Shown here: positions 1-5,048 of the stretch, piece after piece | How positions within the stretch are numbered: the first letter of the stretch is position 1 | Layout of the letters: every line of letters starts with the position of its first letter | Origin: Ruminococcaceae bacterium UBA2656 | GTDB lineage: Bacteria; Bacillota; Clostridia; Oscillospirales; Acutalibacteraceae | Assembly: GCA_002359465.1 (NCBI GenBank) | Contig: DENA01000020.1 | Span: forward strand, 28,647-33,751 | DNA: 5,105 nucleotides | Direction: 5' to 3' | Notes under the pieces: generated by a model | The model's database searches: none | Told to the model about the DNA's origin: nothing | The model's input: only the letters and a program-made list of their open reading frames with translations | Program-made: the position numbers and the translations under genes

Positions 1-208
1 CGTTATATTGCTTTAAAAAAGCAGATGAGGCGTTTCCTGTGGGCTGTTTGCCGTTTCCGCCAAAACCAAGGCCCCAATTGGTATTAGCAGCCAAGGTCTG
101 TACAGCGGCAGACTGCTGACGGTGGGTAAGCATCAATATGCCTGCCAGAAAAATAAGAAAACATGTCAATGCGGTTGCAATTTGCTTTTTTTTAATAGTT
201 ATATACAC
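1..208 (-). CDS. PdaA-like polysaccharide deacetylase, N-terminal part (cut by left edge)
   Basis: Only the first 69 codons are in the window. I read them from the minus strand starting at GTG 208, which has AGGTGA at 217-222 with an 8-base spacer. A second in-frame GTG at 220 lacks a comparable SD. The protein opens with a basic stretch (YITIKKKQ) and a hydrophobic segment at about residues 10-27 (a signal peptide or anchor), then an alanine-rich possible cleavage region. The segment that follows, with NWGLGFGGNGK and then FLKQYN, resembles the region just before the catalytic NodB domain in PdaA-type muramic delta-lactam deacetylases; from memory, B. subtilis PdaA has INWGF followed by a KYDAFYLG segment. 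In that family the enzyme acts outside the membrane on spore-cortex muramic acid. The catalytic motifs lie off the window, so the family call rests on the N-terminal signature alone. It could also be another exported NodB-domain protein. The reading frame is intact to the edge. Confidence 0.6.
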   Translation of the reverse strand, partial: MYITIKKKQIATALTCFLIFLAGILMLTHRQQSAAVQTLAANTNWGLGFGGNGKQPTGNASSAFLKQYN

Positions 209-345
209 AATACCTGTCACCTGCCTTAATAGTAAAATATATTACCGGCCATAGGATAATATCAGTAAAATTTTTATTTCAAATGGCTGCAGGAATGATT
301 CTGAACGCTGCCCAAAGAAGAAGGTTATATTGCCAAAACTTACAT

Positions 346-374
346 TTGCAAAATGGTTACAAATTTGTTACTAT
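346..374 (+). promoter_or_regulatory. Sigma-A-like promoter with extended -10 for the 19-residue peptide gene
   Basis: TTGCAA (346-351) and TACTAT (369-374) are separated by exactly 17 bases, and TG at 366-367 sits one base before the -10 hexamer (extended -10). Each hexamer matches the vegetative consensus at four of six bases. Transcription would start near 381, giving a leader of about 37 bases before ATG 418. The spacer contains a perfect 10-base palindrome (359-368). Confidence 0.6.
356..371. promoter_or_regulatory. Operator-like palindrome in the promoter spacer
   Basis: ACAAATTTGT (359-368) is a perfect inverted repeat. It extends to 356-371 as GTTACAAATTTGTTAC with one mismatched pair. 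It fills most of the spacer between the -35 and -10 elements, so a bound dimeric regulator would cover the promoter. No regulator gene is visible in the window. An AT-rich palindrome of this size can arise by chance. Confidence 0.3.
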
Positions 375-417
375 TTAATTGTCCTCGAGAGACGAATACT
401 TAACAGGAGGTTGCTGT

Positions 418-477
418 ATGAATTGCCAAGAATTACTTCAACTGCTTCTCCAGTATTTCAACAAATGCAATAAATAG
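418..477 (+). CDS. Small ORF, 19-residue cysteine-containing amphipathic peptide
   Basis: ATG 418 is preceded by a consensus SD, AGGAGG (405-410), with a 7-base spacer. The frame ends at TAG 475-477. The predicted peptide is MNCQELLQLLLQYFNKCNK. It has five leucines plus Tyr and Phe in its middle, which could form an amphipathic helix, and two cysteines (3 and 17) near its ends. The C-terminus is mildly basic, and it has no signal peptide or long membrane segment. Promoter, SD, frame and terminator together form a compact unit of about 145 bases, which is the main argument that it is expressed. I do not recognise the family. It could be a true micro-protein, a leader peptide for the next gene, or incidental coding in a small RNA. 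No function is assigned. Confidence 0.5.
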   Translation: MNCQELLQLLLQYFNKCNK

Positions 478-497
478 GATTTTTATTGTCTTCCTTT

Positions 498-526
498 GCC
501 GCCCTGAAAAACGGGCGGCTCTTTTT
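498..526 (+). terminator. Intrinsic terminator after the 19-residue ORF
   Basis: GCCGCCC (498-504) and GGGCGGC (513-519) form a perfect 7-base-pair GC-rich stem with an 8-base loop (TGAAAAAC). TCTTTTT (520-526) follows. It begins 21 bases after the stop codon of the small ORF. Confidence 0.9.
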
Positions 527-573
527 ATAAAATCTCTTCTGCCGGATAAACTATTGATGAAGGAGATGATTTT

Positions 574-759
574 ATGGATGATCATTTTGGAAAATCGTTA
601 ATGCCTGATCCCGGTTCCGTTTCGCCGTCACATTTACCGGCAGTTCCGGCACCTGTTCCGGTCCTGATGCCTTCTCCCGGCAAAGGAGTAAAAGCTCCCA
701 CCAACAGTAAGACCGGTCCGAAACCAGAAACTACAAAAGATAATCTTCAATACAAGTAA
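574..759 (+). CDS. Proline-rich 61-residue protein of unknown function
   Basis: ATG 574 has an SD, AAGGAG (560-565), with an 8-base spacer, and a terminator follows the stop within 10 bases, so I regard it as a real gene. The protein has 12 prolines in 61 residues, concentrated at residues 11-35 where Pro alternates with Ala, Val and Ser (PAVPAPVPVLMPSP). A lysine- and threonine-rich tail (residues 37-61) follows. There are no cysteines, no signal peptide and no membrane segment, so the protein is probably disordered. It lies about 50 bases beyond the previous terminator, with no convincing promoter in that gap. It may be expressed by readthrough from the 346-374 promoter or from a non-vegetative sigma promoter I cannot define. 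A spore or envelope role is conceivable from the neighbouring PdaA/PdaB-like genes, but that is only a guess from context. Confidence 0.6.
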   Translation: MDDHFGKSLMPDPGSVSPSHLPAVPAPVPVLMPSPGKGVKAPTNSKTGPKPETTKDNLQYK

Positions 760-765
760 CTTCTT

Positions 766-795
766 AGCCGTCCTTTATTCAGGACGGTTTTCTTT
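766..795 (+). terminator. Intrinsic terminator after the proline-rich gene
   Basis: AGCCGTCC (766-773) pairs with GGACGGTT (782-789), including one G-T pair, around an 8-base loop. The T-rich run TTTTCTTT (788-795) follows. On the opposite strand the hairpin is followed by CTAAGAAG rather than T residues, so it should end the minus-strand deacetylase transcript poorly. Confidence 0.85.
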
Positions 796-827
796 GTACG
801 CACCTTATACGATCGTAGCCGCGCCGC

Positions 828-1592
828 TTAGCTTGTCTTCACCTGCATGCCCGTATTGTCGACGGCATAATTCTCTTTATAGATCAGCTGAGAGACCGGG
901 ACAATCTGATATCCCCGTCCTTGAAGGGTTTCAATAATTTTTGGAAGAGCAGCGGGCGTATTTTTGGCACCATTGTGGAACAGGACAATGGAACCGGGCT
1001 TTACCTGAGTGGTCACACGGGTGATCATATCGTTCGGCGTTGGATTGCGCCAATCTAAGCTGTCAACATCCCATTGGATACAATACATATTGGAGGATTT
1101 TACCGTTTCGATCAAAGCGTTATTATAATCACCGTAGGGTGGACGGAAAAGGAGCGGACTGGTACCGGTCACGTTTTTAATTTTATTATTGCAGTCCGTC
1201 AGCTGCGCCGTCATTTCTGTCCGCGCAAGCTTTGGCATATGAGGATGCGTATTGGAATGGTTACAGACCTCGTGTCCGACATCCACCAGCGCTTTGACGG
1301 ATTGAGGATATTTATCTACCCAAGCGCCTACTACAAAAAAAGTTGTTTTTACATTGTATTTATTGAGAATATCAATTAAAGTCTGCGTCTCTTCATTTCC
1401 CCACGCCGCATCAAACGAAAATGCAATTTTCTTTTCATCTGTTTTTACACAGTATATTGGTATCAGGCGTTTATTGGAGGACGCTCTGATAGCCTCAACA
1501 CCATGAAATGCAATCATCACAGCCAAAATACCGCAAACCAGACAGCATAAAACCGTCAGTATCCTTTTTCCGGTAAGAATCAGAAATTTCAT
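828..1592 (-). CDS. Membrane-anchored NodB-type polysaccharide deacetylase, PdaB-like
   Basis: This 254-residue protein belongs to carbohydrate esterase family 4, whose members remove N-acetyl groups from peptidoglycan or chitin-like glycans. Residues 12-29 form one membrane segment (signal anchor), placing the NodB domain outside the membrane. Motif 1 is FSFDAAWG (58-65), with D61 as the expected catalytic base. Motif 2 is HSNTH (112-116), with the metal-binding histidines H112 and H116. Motif 3 is RPPYG (150-154). The WDVDSLDW stretch is at 174-181, and the final motif is IVLFH, with H206. The FDxxWGxE form of motif 1 and the overall size fit the PdaB/YbaN sporulation branch. The usual second Asp of TFDDG is A62. 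The start is ATG 1592, which has AGGGGGG (1599-1605) with a 6-base spacer. The longer frame from GTG 1610 would have its second to fourth codons inside that SD. The gene lies divergently from tdk and on the same strand as the PdaA-like gene at 1-208. Deacetylase family is certain; the PdaB assignment is likely. Confidence 0.9.
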   Translation of the reverse strand: MKFLILTGKRILTVLCCLVCGILAVMIAFHGVEAIRASSNKRLIPIYCVKTDEKKIAFSFDAAWGNEETQTLIDILNKYNVKTTFFVVGAWVDKYPQSVKALVDVGHEVCNHSNTHPHMPKLARTEMTAQLTDCNNKIKNVTGTSPLLFRPPYGDYNNALIETVKSSNMYCIQWDVDSLDWRNPTPNDMITRVTTQVKPGSIVLFHNGAKNTPAALPKIIETLQGRGYQIVPVSQLIYKENYAVDNTGMQVKTS

Positions 1593-1598
1593 AATAAG

Positions 1599-1633
1599 CC
1601 CCCCTGGCACAAATATATGCGCACAAGGAGGGG
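1599..1633 (-). promoter_or_regulatory. SD of the PdaB-like gene with a complementary anti-SD-like segment
   Basis: On the minus strand the SD AGGGGGG (1605-1599) can pair over seven bases, including one G-U pair, with CCCCTCCTT (1633-1625) upstream. That segment contains CCTCCTT, the same as the 16S rRNA anti-SD. Four more pairs after one mismatch (1607-1610 with 1621-1624) would complete a hairpin hiding the SD. This can form only if transcription starts upstream of 1633, and I see no clear promoter there. Confidence 0.35.
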
Positions 1634-1716
1634 AACAGACGAATCAATTTGTACCGCTAAAAAGACAAATTATCCGGATATAATCATATTTTGGTGTTTC
1701 CTATAAAAGGAAAGAA

Positions 1717-1725
1717 TGATATACT
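1717..1725 (+). promoter_or_regulatory. Extended -10 promoter of tdk
   Basis: TGATATACT contains TG one base upstream of TATACT (1720-1725), a near-consensus extended -10. The hexamer 17 bases upstream (1697-1702, TTTCCT) is a poor -35, as is common for extended -10 promoters. The start site would be near 1732, leaving about 30 bases before ATG 1762. Confidence 0.5.
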
Positions 1726-1761
1726 AAAAAAAGACTGCCAAAATAAACCGGAGGAATGAAA

Positions 1762-2343
1762 ATGCCGAAATTATATTTTAAATACGGAGCAATGGGCAGC
1801 AGTAAAACTGCACAGGCTCTGATGGTAAAATTCAACTACGAAGAAAAAGGCTATCAGGTAGGCCTGCTGAAACCCTCTGTGGATAGCCGTGACGGCCTTA
1901 CAGTCGTAAAATCCAGAATTGGGCTGAAGGACACCGGTATATTAATTGAAAAAGATCTGGATCTTTACAAATGGTTTCAGCACAATCGTTATGATGTTCT
2001 GATTATAGACGAAGCGCAGTTTTTATCGGGTGCACAAATTGACCAGCTGAAGGATATCGCCATTGAGTTTGTCCCCGTTCTTTGTTTTGGATTAAAGACC
2101 GATTTTCAAACGCATATGTTCGAAGGCAGTAAGCGTCTTTTTGAAATTGCGGATTCTCTGACGGAAATTAAATCCGTCTGCACCTGTGGACGCAAGGCTG
2201 AAGTAAACGCAAGAATCTGCAACGGAAAAATCGTCCGCGAAGGTGAACAGGTTTTCCTTGGCGGTAACGAAAGCTATATTGGTTTATGCTATGATTGCTG
2301 GAAAAACGATAAAACCGGCAGTATTCGCCAGAAGCAGAAATGA
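1762..2343 (+). CDS. tdk: Thymidine kinase, class II (zinc-ribbon type)
   Basis: The enzyme phosphorylates thymidine to dTMP with ATP in the cytoplasm (pyrimidine salvage). The 193-residue length is normal for bacterial class II enzymes. Residues 9-16 (GAMGSSKT) are the Walker A loop in the GxMxSSKT form that I recall from Firmicutes. KPSVDSRDG (37-45) follows the second strand. DVLIIDEAQF (78-87) is Walker B, with E84 the expected catalytic base. The zinc-binding cysteines are C140, C142, C176 and C179, and GGNESYIGLCYDCW (167-180) forms the substrate lasso region. I chose ATG 1762 because GGAGG (1750-1754) is 7 bases from it but only 1 base from the upstream in-frame ATG 1756. The gene stands alone: its promoter lies just upstream, a strong terminator follows 1 base after the stop, and its neighbours on both sides are on the other strand. 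All signature residues are present. Confidence 0.95.
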   Translation: MPKLYFKYGAMGSSKTAQALMVKFNYEEKGYQVGLLKPSVDSRDGLTVVKSRIGLKDTGILIEKDLDLYKWFQHNRYDVLIIDEAQFLSGAQIDQLKDIAIEFVPVLCFGLKTDFQTHMFEGSKRLFEIADSLTEIKSVCTCGRKAEVNARICNGKIVREGEQVFLGGNESYIGLCYDCWKNDKTGSIRQKQK

Positions 2344-2344
2344 C

Positions 2345-2384
2345 AAAATCCCCCGTCAGTCTTATTGGACTGACAGGGGATTTT
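2345..2384. terminator. Bidirectional terminator between tdk and the converging dehydratase gene
   Basis: AAAATCCCC (2345-2353) pairs with GGGGATTTT (2376-2384), and GTCAGTC (2355-2361) with GACTGAC (2368-2374), separated by one C-A mismatch and closed by a TTATTG loop. The A-run before and T-run after the stem give each strand its own U-tract. It therefore serves tdk (stop 2341-2343) and the minus-strand gene (stop at 2399). Confidence 0.93.
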
Positions 2385-2398
2385 CATAATAGCAACCA

Positions 2399-4297
2399 TT
2401 AATTTGCAAGCGCGTCCGTTTCCTCCGCGTGGCCGGAATAAGTCGGTACCAGTTCATGAACAACATTCATCATCTCTACATTATTGGAACCGGCAACCTC
2501 CCTAAGCTTTTCAATCTGATTGATAAATGTATCCTCATTGAACGGAATCGGCGTACCGATATAAATCAGCTCATGGGAGGTTTTCTGACAGCCGCCTTCA
2601 CTGTCCAGCAGCAGTTCTTCATAAAGCTTTTCACCGGGGCGCAGACCAGTATATTCAATTTTAATGTCAACATCCGGCTGCAGGCCGGAAAGCCGGATCA
2701 AATTTCTGGCCAGATCTACAATTTTAACAGGCTGTCCCATATCCAGCACGAAAATTTCTCCGCCCCGCGCCATTCCGCCCGCCTGTATAACCAGACGCGC
2801 CGCTTCGGGAATCGTCATAAAATACCGGATAATATCGGGGTGGGTAACGGTGACCGGGCCACCGGCTGCGATCTGCTTTTTAAAAAGGGGAATCACGCTG
2901 CCGTTGCTGCCCAGAACGTTGCCAAAACGGACGGCAACATAATCGGTCTTGCTGTGGCGGCTGCTGTATTGAATAATCAATTCACAGATGCGTTTCGTAG
3001 CACCCATAATATTGGTCGGGTTGACCGCCTTGTCGGTGGAGATCAGCACCATGCGTTTTACACCGTATTTGTCGCAGGCCTGCGCCACGTTGAGCGTACC
3101 GAACACATTGTTTTTTACTGCTTCCCCGGGGCTTAATTCCATAAGCGGCACATGTTTGTGGGCGGCCGCATGAAAGACAACGTCCGGCCTGCAGACGGAA
3201 AAGACATGCTCGATTCTTGCCTTGTCTCGGACGGAACCAATCAGCACTTCCAAATTCAGATGCTTGAAGCGCATTAAAAGTTCATTCTGCAAATCATATG
3301 CATTGTTCTCATAAATGTCAAAAATAATCAGTTTCTTAGGATTAAAATAAGCGATCTGACGGCACAACTCACTGCCGATGGAGCCGCCTCCGCCAGTTAC
3401 CAGTACGGTTTTATTTTGCAGATACCCGCTAATTTCAGCGATGTTTAACTTTATTTCGTCCCTGCCCAAAAGGTCTATGATATCCACATTCCTGACCTTG
3501 AGTGGATCGGCGCTGTCCTCGATAATTTCATACAGCGCGGGAATCGTCTTCAGCTGGCAGCCTGTTTTCGCGCAGATGCTTAAAATATCCTGCTTATCCT
3601 TTTTGCTGGCCGTCGCAATAGCGAGCACGATCTGGTCAATATTATACCGGACGGCCATCTTTGGGATGCTCTCCCGGCCCCCCACAACCTTGACTCCGTG
3701 AATGCGCGTTCCCTTTTTGCTTTTGTTGTCGTCAATCGCTATAACAGGAATTCCCTTGCTTTCGGGTGCGGTCTTCATATCTTTGATGACCATGGAACCC
3801 ATTTCCCCCGCGCCAATTATCATAACGCGGTGAAATTCCTCGCTGTCCTGCTTGCTGATCTGGCTTTTTCGTTTTACCCTGCGAATCAGGCGGAAACTGA
3901 ACCGTGACGCACCGACCAGAAAAATGGTAAACACCCAGGCGATGATATAGACACCCCAAGGAAAGCGTCTGACATGAAATACAGGCCAGGAAAACATAAA
4001 ACCGCTGATTGTCACAATCAGGGCCGCGGTGGTAGTCCCATAAAATATCATCAGCAACTCGTCAAGACTGGCAAACTGCCACATAGTCGTATAGAACCGA
4101 AACACGGTGAAACTGATAATAAAAATAGCGGTTATCCACGGAATCCATGCGCTGAAGGATTCCCAGTCGTAGCTACGGGGGAAAATCCGCCCGTCATAAC
4201 GCAGTATAAAAGCAATCCAGTAGCTGAAAAAGACGCAGAGAATATCTATTATGATTTGAATAAATGACTTTCCTAAAGTGGCTCTTTGATTCTTCAT
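2399..4297 (-). CDS. Membrane-bound nucleotide-sugar 4,6-dehydratase (FlaA1/WbpM/CapD/PglF family)
   Basis: This is a full-length, 632-residue polysaccharide-biosynthesis dehydratase. Four hydrophobic segments (about 11-31, 50-68, 81-102 and 115-134) anchor it in the membrane. A first Rossmann-like domain begins at IGAGEMG (161-167). The catalytic short-chain dehydrogenase domain begins at TGGGGSIGSE (301-310, NAD(P) binding). AAAHKHVPLME (377-387), STDKAVNPTN (420-429) and MGATK (431-435) are active-site segments, and RPGEKLYEEL (553-562) is a family C-terminal signature. The usual YxxxK is MxxxK (M431/K435), as in the large FlaA1/WbpM-type enzymes. These convert UDP-GlcNAc to a 4-keto-6-deoxy sugar, the entry to modified sugars for capsules, glycoproteins or other surface glycans. 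I chose ATG 4297 because the longer frame (TTG 4348) runs through the -10 element at 4337-4342. AGGAG (4309-4313) lies 11 bases from ATG. No aminotransferase or glycosyltransferase is adjacent, so the exact sugar is unknown. Confidence 0.93.
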   Translation of the reverse strand: MKNQRATLGKSFIQIIIDILCVFFSYWIAFILRYDGRIFPRSYDWESFSAWIPWITAIFIISFTVFRFYTTMWQFASLDELLMIFYGTTTAALIVTISGFMFSWPVFHVRRFPWGVYIIAWVFTIFLVGASRFSFRLIRRVKRKSQISKQDSEEFHRVMIIGAGEMGSMVIKDMKTAPESKGIPVIAIDDNKSKKGTRIHGVKVVGGRESIPKMAVRYNIDQIVLAIATASKKDKQDILSICAKTGCQLKTIPALYEIIEDSADPLKVRNVDIIDLLGRDEIKLNIAEISGYLQNKTVLVTGGGGSIGSELCRQIAYFNPKKLIIFDIYENNAYDLQNELLMRFKHLNLEVLIGSVRDKARIEHVFSVCRPDVVFHAAAHKHVPLMELSPGEAVKNNVFGTLNVAQACDKYGVKRMVLISTDKAVNPTNIMGATKRICELIIQYSSRHSKTDYVAVRFGNVLGSNGSVIPLFKKQIAAGGPVTVTHPDIIRYFMTIPEAARLVIQAGGMARGGEIFVLDMGQPVKIVDLARNLIRLSGLQPDVDIKIEYTGLRPGEKLYEELLLDSEGGCQKTSHELIYIGTPIPFNEDTFINQIEKLREVAGSNNVEMMNVVHELVPTYSGHAEETDALAN

Positions 4298-4336
4298 ATA
4301 ATAAACGACTCCTACTAAAACAAATTTAACTGGTTT

Positions 4337-4342
4337 AGTATA
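4337..4342 (-). promoter_or_regulatory. Probable -10 element of the dehydratase gene
   Basis: TATACT on the minus strand (4342 down to 4337) matches the vegetative -10 at five of six bases. The hexamer at 17-base spacing (4360-4365, TTTAAT) is a weak -35. The start site would be near 4330, about 33 bases upstream of ATG 4297. This placement rules out translation from TTG 4348 in such a transcript. Confidence 0.45.
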
Positions 4343-4395
4343 GCACAAACTTTACATGAATTAAATACACAATTTATTACGAAACACTTTACATT

Positions 4396-4419
4396 GATAA
4401 AATATGCAGTTTTATGCAT
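4396..4419 (-). terminator. Weak terminator-like hairpin at the end of the ABC ATPase gene
   Basis: On the minus strand ATGCA (4419-4415) and TGCAT (4408-4404) form a 5-base-pair AT-rich stem with a TAAAAC loop, followed by ATTTTATC. The stem overlaps the ATPase stop codon (4412-4414). It is weak, and readthrough into the dehydratase gene about 115 bases downstream is possible. Confidence 0.3.
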
Positions 4420-5041
4420 GTTTTTTTATAATCGTGTCGACAATTCTTACAGGCGGGCCGTCCAGAACATAAATCACGTCAGCCAGCATTTGCGCCTCCT
4501 GAAAATCATGCGTGACGATAATCTTCAGTGCATCGGCCGTTTTTTCTTCAAGCAGCGCAATCATTTCTTCCTTACATTCCGCATCAAGCGCCTGAAAAGG
4601 TTCGTCCATCAGAAAAAGATCGCCCCCGAAAGCAAGCGCGCGCGCAATGGCGACACGCCGCCGCATTCCGCCGCTCAATTCCGCCGGTCTCCGGTTCCCC
4701 GCACCCGTAAGACCGACCAGCTGCAGCCAGTTTTTGGTCTGCTCTGCGTTTTGTCGCGCGCTGCCCACAAGAACCGCGGCGATATTATCCCTGGCGGAAA
4801 TCCATGGCAGCAAACGGTCCTCCTGAAAAAGATATGAAATTTTCAGATCGCCGGTGCCAAGGATTTCACCGGAATCAAATGGCTCCAAACCCGCGATACA
4901 GTTTAAAAGCGTCGTTTTCCCGCAGCCGGACGGGCCAAACAGACAAACCGTTCCGGATGAAGGAAGTTGGACGGAGAATTGATCCAACACGGTTTTGCCA
5001 TTATACAATTTTGTTAAATGATTAATTTCCAATTTACACAC
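4412..5041 (-). CDS. ABC importer ATP-binding protein, nitrate/sulfonate/taurine-type
   Basis: This is the cytoplasmic ATPase of an uptake ABC transporter. Counting from GTG 5041 (209 residues), Walker A is GPSGCGKTT (36-44), the Q-loop is FQEDRLLPW (72-80), the signature is LSGGM (122-126), Walker B is LFLMDEP (142-148), the D-loop is ALD (151-153) and the switch histidine is H178. FQEDRLLPW is typical of the SsuB/TauB/NrtD/ThiZ-like group, so the substrate may be a sulfonate, nitrate or pyrimidine/thiamine precursor, among others. The C-terminus is shorter than the usual 240-260 residues. The start is uncertain. GTG 5041 is only 2 bases from GGAG (5044-5047), TTG 5032 is 11 bases from it and gives the family-like N-terminus LEINHLTKLY, and TTG 5059 has no good SD and would overlap the preceding gene if that gene ends at 5049. 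It closely follows another minus-strand gene, indicating an operon entering from the right. Confidence 0.92.
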   Translation of the reverse strand: MCKLEINHLTKLYNGKTVLDQFSVQLPSSGTVCLFGPSGCGKTTLLNCIAGLEPFDSGEILGTGDLKISYLFQEDRLLPWISARDNIAAVLVGSARQNAEQTKNWLQLVGLTGAGNRRPAELSGGMRRRVAIARALAFGGDLFLMDEPFQALDAECKEEMIALLEEKTADALKIIVTHDFQEAQMLADVIYVLDGPPVRIVDTIIKKHA

Positions 5042-5048
5042 GGCTCCA

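Noticed and set aside
220..300. Forespore-type promoter for the PdaA-like gene
   Set aside because: TGATAT and TATATT stretches can be paired at plausible spacing, but the match to any one sigma consensus is too poor in such AT-rich DNA.
384..389. CTCGAG in the leader of the small-peptide gene
   Set aside because: The flanking bases do not extend the symmetry, so it is only a six-base palindrome.
527..553. Possible sporulation-sigma promoter (ATAAA and GATAAACTA) before the 61-residue gene
   Set aside because: The -10 differs from consensus at its first base, the spacing is off by one, and the start site would almost coincide with the SD at 560.
1074..1379. 101-codon plus-strand open frame
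   Set aside because: It is antisense to the PdaB-like deacetylase, whose catalytic motifs are in the minus frame across the same stretch.
1611..1619. Sigma-E-like -10 (CATATATTT on the minus strand) for the PdaB-like gene
   Set aside because: It resembles the mother-cell -10, but no matching -35 is present at the right distance, and the start site would fall inside the SD.
1671..1680. TATCCGGATA perfect palindrome in the divergent region before tdk
   Set aside because: It is only 10 bases, lies upstream of the promoter element, and has no second copy in the window, so chance is an adequate explanation.
2429..3136. 235-codon plus-strand open frame
   Set aside because: It lies wholly antisense to the well-supported dehydratase gene, its product has no recognisable motif, and it has no SD-plus-promoter arrangement. 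It is a shadow of the coding strand.
3732..3959. 75-codon minus-strand frame inside the dehydratase gene
   Set aside because: It is an out-of-frame overlap within a gene whose membrane segments and first Rossmann motif are continuous in the main frame, so there is no sign of a frameshift.
4394..4837. 147-codon plus-strand open frame
   Set aside because: It is antisense to the ABC ATPase, which shows Walker A, Walker B, signature and switch motifs, and its product looks like random basic sequence.
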